Assembly: GCA_040954595.2 (NCBI GenBank)
Contig: CM082592.2
Location: 4,030,001 to 4,094,000 of the forward strand
Source of the DNA: Balanoglossus misakiensis
Taxonomy: Eukaryota > Hemichordata
Direction: 5' to 3'
Length of the DNA: 64,000 nt
The notes under the pieces are model-generated. The model ran no database searches. It worked only from the letters and a program-made list of their open reading frames with translations, and was not told where the DNA came from. The position numbers were made by a program, and so were the translations under genes. Shown piece after piece: positions 58,123 to 64,000 of this stretch. Position 1 is the first letter of the stretch, and every line of letters begins with the position of its first letter.

Positions 58123-59106
58123 AGAAGCAATTTAAAATAAATCATTTATGTAAATATTTTAATTACTTGACTGAATACTCTATTTCATATGGTATAAAGG
58201 CCCGCGTTAGGTCAAAAAACAACACTATCATTTACTGTGAATATTTACCATTGAGAGGTTTAAAGTGTCCAGGCTGGTTTTCGTTTGTGATATATAGAAT
58301 AACTATCAATCTACACGTCTAATTGAAATTAGAGACATTTCTTTTCATTTATTTTGGCTTTTAGAAAATTCTTCACATCGTAAAATAGTACGCATGTATA
58401 ACGTACACTCACTGTTTAGTCGTTAGTAAATATATTTGCTTACGCATACATGCCACACGACGAATTTTAAACTTACTGAGGATCGTGCTCGGGGTCAGGT
58501 CCATCTTAATTCTTTTTTCAAAATTTCAAGTGCAGACCCCTTAGAAATATGTTATATACAGAAAAGATTCGTCCACACAATAAGACATCTAAAGTCGAAA
58601 TTGAAAACAGATGAGAAAGTAAGTAAGTAGTAATCGATATTGTTATCGCTGACAAATGAATTCAAATCTGTGCTTGAATTCAATTTTCAACAAAAATCAC
58701 GCTGATTAGGCCAAAAAATAATATGTGCTTTTCCGGTTACATGGTTTTCAAAAACAGCGTAGGTAGGTAGGGATTTTTTTTTATTTTGCAATTTTTTTTA
58801 TATCTTTGGCCGCCGTAGTGTAGAAGAATGACGTTATGGTTCTTGCGTGATTCTCGTAATATTCATAAATTTTGTATATTTGACATCGTTATTTCTTACT
58901 TCCGGTTTACGAAGCTCGAAGTTTAGGGTCGGCAGGCTAAAATTACGGTAGGTCAGGTAATCTGAACAGCGCATATTTTTTATGTGGCCGTAGAGAGAGA
59001 AACAAGAAACCGGTTGATGCTCAAAGGAAAAAGACTCCCCACTGTATGTACATGTTACAACATTCGCGCATGTGTACGTACATGCATTGACCCACACATC
59101 TGTTTA
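58123..59106. other. About 980 bp present only in copy 2
   Basis: Copy 1 passes from CTGGACATTCGA (52455) almost directly to TTAATTAAATACTATTT (52470); in copy 2 these are separated by this stretch. It is AT-rich without convincing genes, and is either an insertion in copy 2 or a deletion in copy 1. Confidence 0.6.
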
Positions 59107-59111
59107 GTGTT

Positions 59112-59471
59112 AATTAAATACTATTTAAAGAACATTGCAAGATTAATGCCTAATTCTGAAATTTTGGTGCAATTCAAAGAGATGCGAGTTGTACTGTACA
59201 TTGGCGGTTCTGATAGACAATTACCCCTTTCAAGCTTTTTGTATGGAAAGCCGTGCCACATCATGTATCCGACATGCTCGAATCTATTCACAACGGCTGA
59301 TTGATCAGAACTCGCGATCGTTTGCCAAGGGGCTTATATGTTTTTCATACACGCAAGGCGTCCCTGGCATATCTAGCTCTGCCCTCTACGTCGGAATTGA
59401 AACGAGTGAATACCAAAGCCACAATGACAACCTTCTTCATCTTTGAAGTTAAAAAGTCAAAAGTAGACACA
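59112..59471. repeat. Satellite-adjacent conserved segment, unit 2
   Basis: Near-identical partner of 52470-52829. It leads straight into the long satellite array. Confidence 0.6.
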
Positions 59472-62400
59472 ATCATCAAAAAATGACAATTTTCCGACTT
59501 TGCGAAACTTCTTCATTTTTTGACAAAAATCATGGGTTATAGCCCATGAAAATGATCCAAAAATGGCCATTTTTCGACTTTGCGGATTATCAAAATTTCC
59601 TCATTTTTTGACAAAAATCATGGGTTATAGCACATGAAAATCATGCAAAAATGGCCAAATTTCGACTTTGCGGATTATCACAATTTCGTCATTTTTTGAC
59701 AAAAATCATGGGTTATAGCTCATGAAAATCATCCAAAAATGGCAATTTTTCGACTGTGCTGATTATCAAAATTTCTTCATTTTTTGACAAAAATCATGGG
59801 TTATAGCTCATGAAAATCATCCAAAAATGACAATTTTTCGACTTTGCGGATTATCAAAATTTCTTCATTTTTTGACAAAAATCATGGGTTATAGCTCATG
59901 AAAATCATCCAAAAATGACAATTTTTCGATTTTGCGGATTATCAAATTTTCTTCATTTTTTGACAAAAATCATGGGTTATAGCTCATGAAAATCATCCAA
60001 AAATGACAATTTTTCGACTTTGCGGATTATCAAAATTTCTTCATTTTTTGACAAAAATCATGGGTTATAGCCCATGAAAATCATCCAAAAATGGCAATTT
60101 TTCGACTTTGCGGATTATCAAAATTTCTTCATTTTTTGACAAAAATCATGGGTTATAGCTCATGAAAATCATCCAAAAATGACAATTTTTCGACTTTGCG
60201 GATAATCAAAATTTCTTCATTTTTTGGCAAAAATCATGGGTTATAGCTCATGAAAATCATCCAAAAATGACAATTTTTCGACTTTGCGGATTATCAAAAT
60301 TTCTTCATTTTTTGGCAAAAATCATGGGTTATAGCCCATGAAAATCATCCAAAAATGGCAATTTTTCGACGTTGCGGTTTATCAAAATTTCTTCATTTTT
60401 TGACAAAAATCATGGGTTATAGCCCATGAAAATCATCCAAAAATGGCAATTTTTCTATATTGCGGATTATCAAAATTTCTTCATTTTTTGACAAAAATCG
60501 TGGGTTATAGGCCATGAAAATCATCCAAAAATGCCAGTTTTTCGACTTAGCGGATTATCAAAATTTCTTCATTTTTTGACAAAAATCGTGGGTTATAGCC
60601 CATGAAAATCATCCAAAAATGATAATTTTTCGACTTCGCGGATTATCAAAATTTCTTCACTTTTTGACAAAAATCGTGGGTTATAGCTCATGAAAATCAT
60701 CCAAAAATGACAATTTTTCGACTTTGCGGATTATCAAAATTTCTTCATTTTTTGACAAAAATCATGGGTTATAGCCCATGAAAATCATCCTAAAATGGCA
60801 ATTTTTCGACTTTGCGGATTATCAAAATTTCTTCATTTTTGGCAAAAATCATGGGTTATAGCCCATGAAAATCATTCAAAAATGGCAATTTTTCGACTTT
60901 GCGGTTTATCAAAATTTCTTCACTTTTTGACAAAAATCATGGGTTATAGCTCATGAAAATCATCCAAAAATGACAATTTTTCGACTTTGCGGATAATCAA
61001 AATTTCTTCATTTTTTGGCAAAAATCGTGGGTTATAGCTCATGAAAATCATCCAAAAATGACAATTTTTCGACTTTGCGGATTATCAAAATTTCTTCATT
61101 TTTTGGCAAAAATCATGGGTTATAGCCCATGAAAATCATCCAAAAATGGCAATTTTTCGACGTTGCGGTTTATCAAAATTTCTTCACTTTTTGACAAAAA
61201 TCATGGGTTATAGCTCATGAAAATCATTCAAAAATGACAATTTTTCGACTTTGCGGATTATCAAAATTTCTTCACTTTTTGACAAAAATCCTGGGTTATA
61301 GCCCATGAAAATCATCCAAAAATGGCAATTTTTCGATATTGCGGATTATCAAAATTTCTTCATTTTTTGACAAAAATCGTGGGTTATAGGCCATGAAAAT
61401 CATCCAAAAATGCCAGTTTTTCGACTTTGCGGATTATCAAAATTTCTTCACTTTTTGACAAAAATCGTGGGTTATAGCTCATGAAAATCATCCAAAAATG
61501 ACAATTTTTCGACTTTGCGGATTATCAAAATTTCTTCATTTTTTGACAAAAATCATTGGTTATAGCCCATGAAAATCATCCAAAAATGGCAATTTTTCGA
61601 CTTTGCGGATTATCAAAATTTCTTCACTTTTTCACAAAAATCATGGGTTATAGCCCATGAAAATCATCCAAAAATGGCAATTTTTCGACTTTGCGGATTA
61701 TCAAAATTTCTTCACTTTTTGACAAAAATCGTGGGTTATAGCTCATGAAAATCATCCAAAAATGACAATTTTTCGACTTTGCGGATTATCAAAAGTTCTT
61801 CACTTTTTGACAAAAATCATGGGTTATAGCCCATGAAAATCATCCAAAAATGGCAATTTTTCGACTTTGCGGATTATCAAAATTTCTTCACTTTTTGACA
61901 AAAATCATGGGTTATAGCCCATGAAAATCTTCCAAAAATGGCAATTTTTCGACTTTGCGGATTATCAAAATTTCTCTACTTTTTGACAAAAATCGGGGGA
62001 TATACATGTAGCCCATGAAAATCATCCAAAAATGACAATTTTTCGACTTTGCGGATTATCAAAATTTCTTCATTTTTTGACAAAAATCGTGGGTTATAGC
62101 CCATGAAAATCATCCAAAAATGACAATTTTTCGACTTTGCGGATTATCAAAATTTCTTCATTTTTCGATAAAAGTCATGGGTTATAGCTCATGAAAATCA
62201 TCCAAACATGACAATTTTTCGACTTTGCGGATTATCAAAATTTCTTCACTTTTTCACAAAAATCATGGGTTATAGCCCATGAAAATCATCCAAAAATGGC
62301 AATTTTTCGACTTTGCGGATTATCAAAATTTCTTCACTTTTTGACAAAAATCGTGGGTTATAGCTCATGAAAATCATCCAAAAATGACAATTTTTCGACT

Positions 62401-64000
62401 TTGCGGATTATCAAAAGTTCTTCACTTTTTGACAAAAATCATGGGTTATAGCCCATGAAAATCATCCAAAAATGGCAATTTTTCGACTTAGCGGATTATC
62501 AAAATTTCTTCACTTTTTGACAAAAATCATGGGTTATAGCCCATGAAAATCATTCAAAAATGGCAATTTTTCGACTTTGCGGATTATCAAAATTTCTTCA
62601 TTTTTTGACAAAAATCATGGGTTATAGCTCATGAAAATCATCCAAAAATGGCAATTTTTCGACTTTGCGGATTATCAAAATTTCTTCATTTTTTGACAAA
62701 AATCATGGGTTATAGCCCATAAAAATCATGCAAAAATGGCCAAATTTCGACTTTGCGGATTATCAAAATTTCGTCATTTTTTGACAAAAATCATTGGTTA
62801 TAGCTCATGAAAATCATCCAAAAATGACAATTTTTCGACTTTGAGGATTATCAAAATTTCTTCATTTTTTGACAAAATCATGGGTTATAGCCCATGAAAA
62901 TCATCCAAAAATGGCAATTTTTCGACTTTGAGGATTATCAAAATTTCTTCATTTTTTGACAAAATCATGGGTTATAGCCCATGAAAATCATCCAAAAATG
63001 GCAATTTTTCGACTTTGAGGATTATCAAAATTTCTTCATTTTTTGACATCCTAAAATGGCAATTTTTCGACTTTGAGGATTATCAAAATTTCTTCATTTT
63101 TTGACAAAATCATGGGTTATAGCTCATGAAAATCATCCAAAAATGGCAATTTTTCGACTTTGAGGATTATCAAAATTTCTTCATTTTTTGACAAAATCAT
63201 GGGTTATAGCCCATGAAAATCATCCAAAAATGACAATTTTTCGACTTTGCGGATTATCAAAATTTATTCATTTTTTGACAAAAATCGTGGGTTATAGCAC
63301 ATGAAAATCGTCAAAAAATGATGTTTTTCCGACTTCGCGAAAGTTCGAAATTTCTTCATTTTTTGAAAAAATCATGGGCTATAGCACATGAAAATCATCA
63401 AAAAATGATAATTTTTCGACTTTGCGGATTATCAAAATTTCTTCACTTTTTGACAAAAATCGTGGGTTATAGCTCATGAAAATCATCCAAAAATGACAAT
63501 TTTTCGACTTTGCGGATTATCAAAATTTCTTCATTTTTTGACAAAAATCATGGGTTATAGCCCATGAAAATCATCCAAAAATGACAATTTTTCGACTTTG
63601 CGGATTATCAAAATTTATTCATTTTTTTGACAAAAATCGTGGGTTATAGCCCATGAAAATCATCCAAAAATGACAATTTTTCGACTTTGCGGATTATCAA
63701 AATATCTTCATTTTTTGGCAAAAATCATTGGTTATAGCCCATGAAAATCATCCAAAAATGGCAATTTTTCGACTTTGCGGTTTATCAAAATTTCTTCATT
63801 TTTCGATAAAAATCATGGGTTATAGCTCATGAAAATCATCCAAAAATGACAATTTTTCGACTTTGCGGATTATCAAAATTTCTTCACTTTTTGACAAAAA
63901 TCATGGGTTATAGCTCATGAAAATCATCCAAAAATGGCAATTTTTCGACTTTGAGGATTATCAAAATTTCTTCACTTTTTGACAAAAATCATGGGTTATA
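59472..64000. repeat. 88-bp satellite, long array (about 51 monomers, open-ended)
   Basis: Landmarks such as GGGTTATAG recur every 88 bp (for example 59798, 59886, 59974). Each monomer contains CATGGGTTATAG followed by CCCATG or CTCATG, GAAAATCATCC, AATTTTTCGACTTTGCGG and TTTCTTCATTTTTTGAC. Monomer subtypes differ at CCC/CTC, TGAC/TGGC, GCGG/GAGG and CATT/CACT. A truncated monomer occurs near 63048. The array runs off the right edge. Confidence 0.97.

Larger units (their letters stand above)
53300..64000. repeat. Tandem duplication, copy 2 (extends past window)
   Basis: Begins TCCCGTTTTTCACACTCTGC immediately after satellite DNA. It repeats copy 1 in order: UTR-like part, peptide gene, satellite-adjacent segment, satellite. 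Compared with copy 1 it carries extra DNA at 55790-56150, 57385-57676 and 58123-59106, and lacks the foldback at 51872-52012. Confidence 0.9.

Noticed and set aside
59472-64000. CRISPR array
   Set aside because: The repeat units are contiguous 88-bp monomers without unique spacers, in an animal genome.

Overview
The window is nuclear DNA of an animal. Genes have short coding exons with GT-AG introns, intergenic DNA is AT-rich, and there are many long poly-G/poly-C runs, frequent TACATGTA-type motifs, MITE-like elements, a LINE and an 88-bp satellite. The style fits an invertebrate deuterostome such as amphioxus or an acorn worm. That placement is an inference and is not secure.

From about 4.6 to 47.6 kb the + strand carries one large split gene. 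Exon boundaries were set from splice sites and reading-phase continuity. Three small upstream exons (4.6, 6.3 and 8.0 kb) chain together in phase 1. A single 3954-nt exon (18606-22559) encodes about 1318 residues of mostly disordered protein. It contains a segment like the inositol-trisphosphate-receptor-binding motif of the KRAP/ITPRID family (ITPRID2/SSFA2, TESPA1), six spaced 'QT' motifs resembling dynein light chain LC8 ligands, and an amphipathic helix that fits the consensus for binding the regulatory subunit of protein kinase A. Nineteen further exons (23610-47598) encode a long coiled coil that stops at TAG 47596-47598. Phases agree at every junction from 18606 to the stop.

Three separate ATG-containing exons at 12543, 29700 and 39474 have no good acceptor but a good donor, and each is phase-matched to the next downstream exon. 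They look like alternative first exons at internal promoters, giving predicted proteins of about 2326, 776 and 496 residues. The 5.6 kb around the LINE and the introns between 8 and 18 kb hold mobile-element debris: six copies of a roughly 90-bp element with TTAACCCTTTCACC ends, a 621-bp element with terminal inverted repeats, and a 5'-truncated LINE with an intact 562-codon reverse transcriptase ORF.

From 47668 to the right edge the DNA is a tandem duplication: copy 1 is 47668-53299, and copy 2 runs from 53300 beyond the window. Each copy carries, on the - strand, a small split gene for a secreted peptide precursor (78 and 73 residues). The two share an identical N-terminal signal region but differ in the following segment. 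I could not assign either peptide to a known family. Each copy ends in an 88-bp satellite, about five monomers in copy 1 and about 51 in copy 2, where it continues off the window. Identity between the copies is patchy (very high, then low, then very high), so the duplication has a mosaic history. No tRNA, rRNA or CRISPR was recognised.
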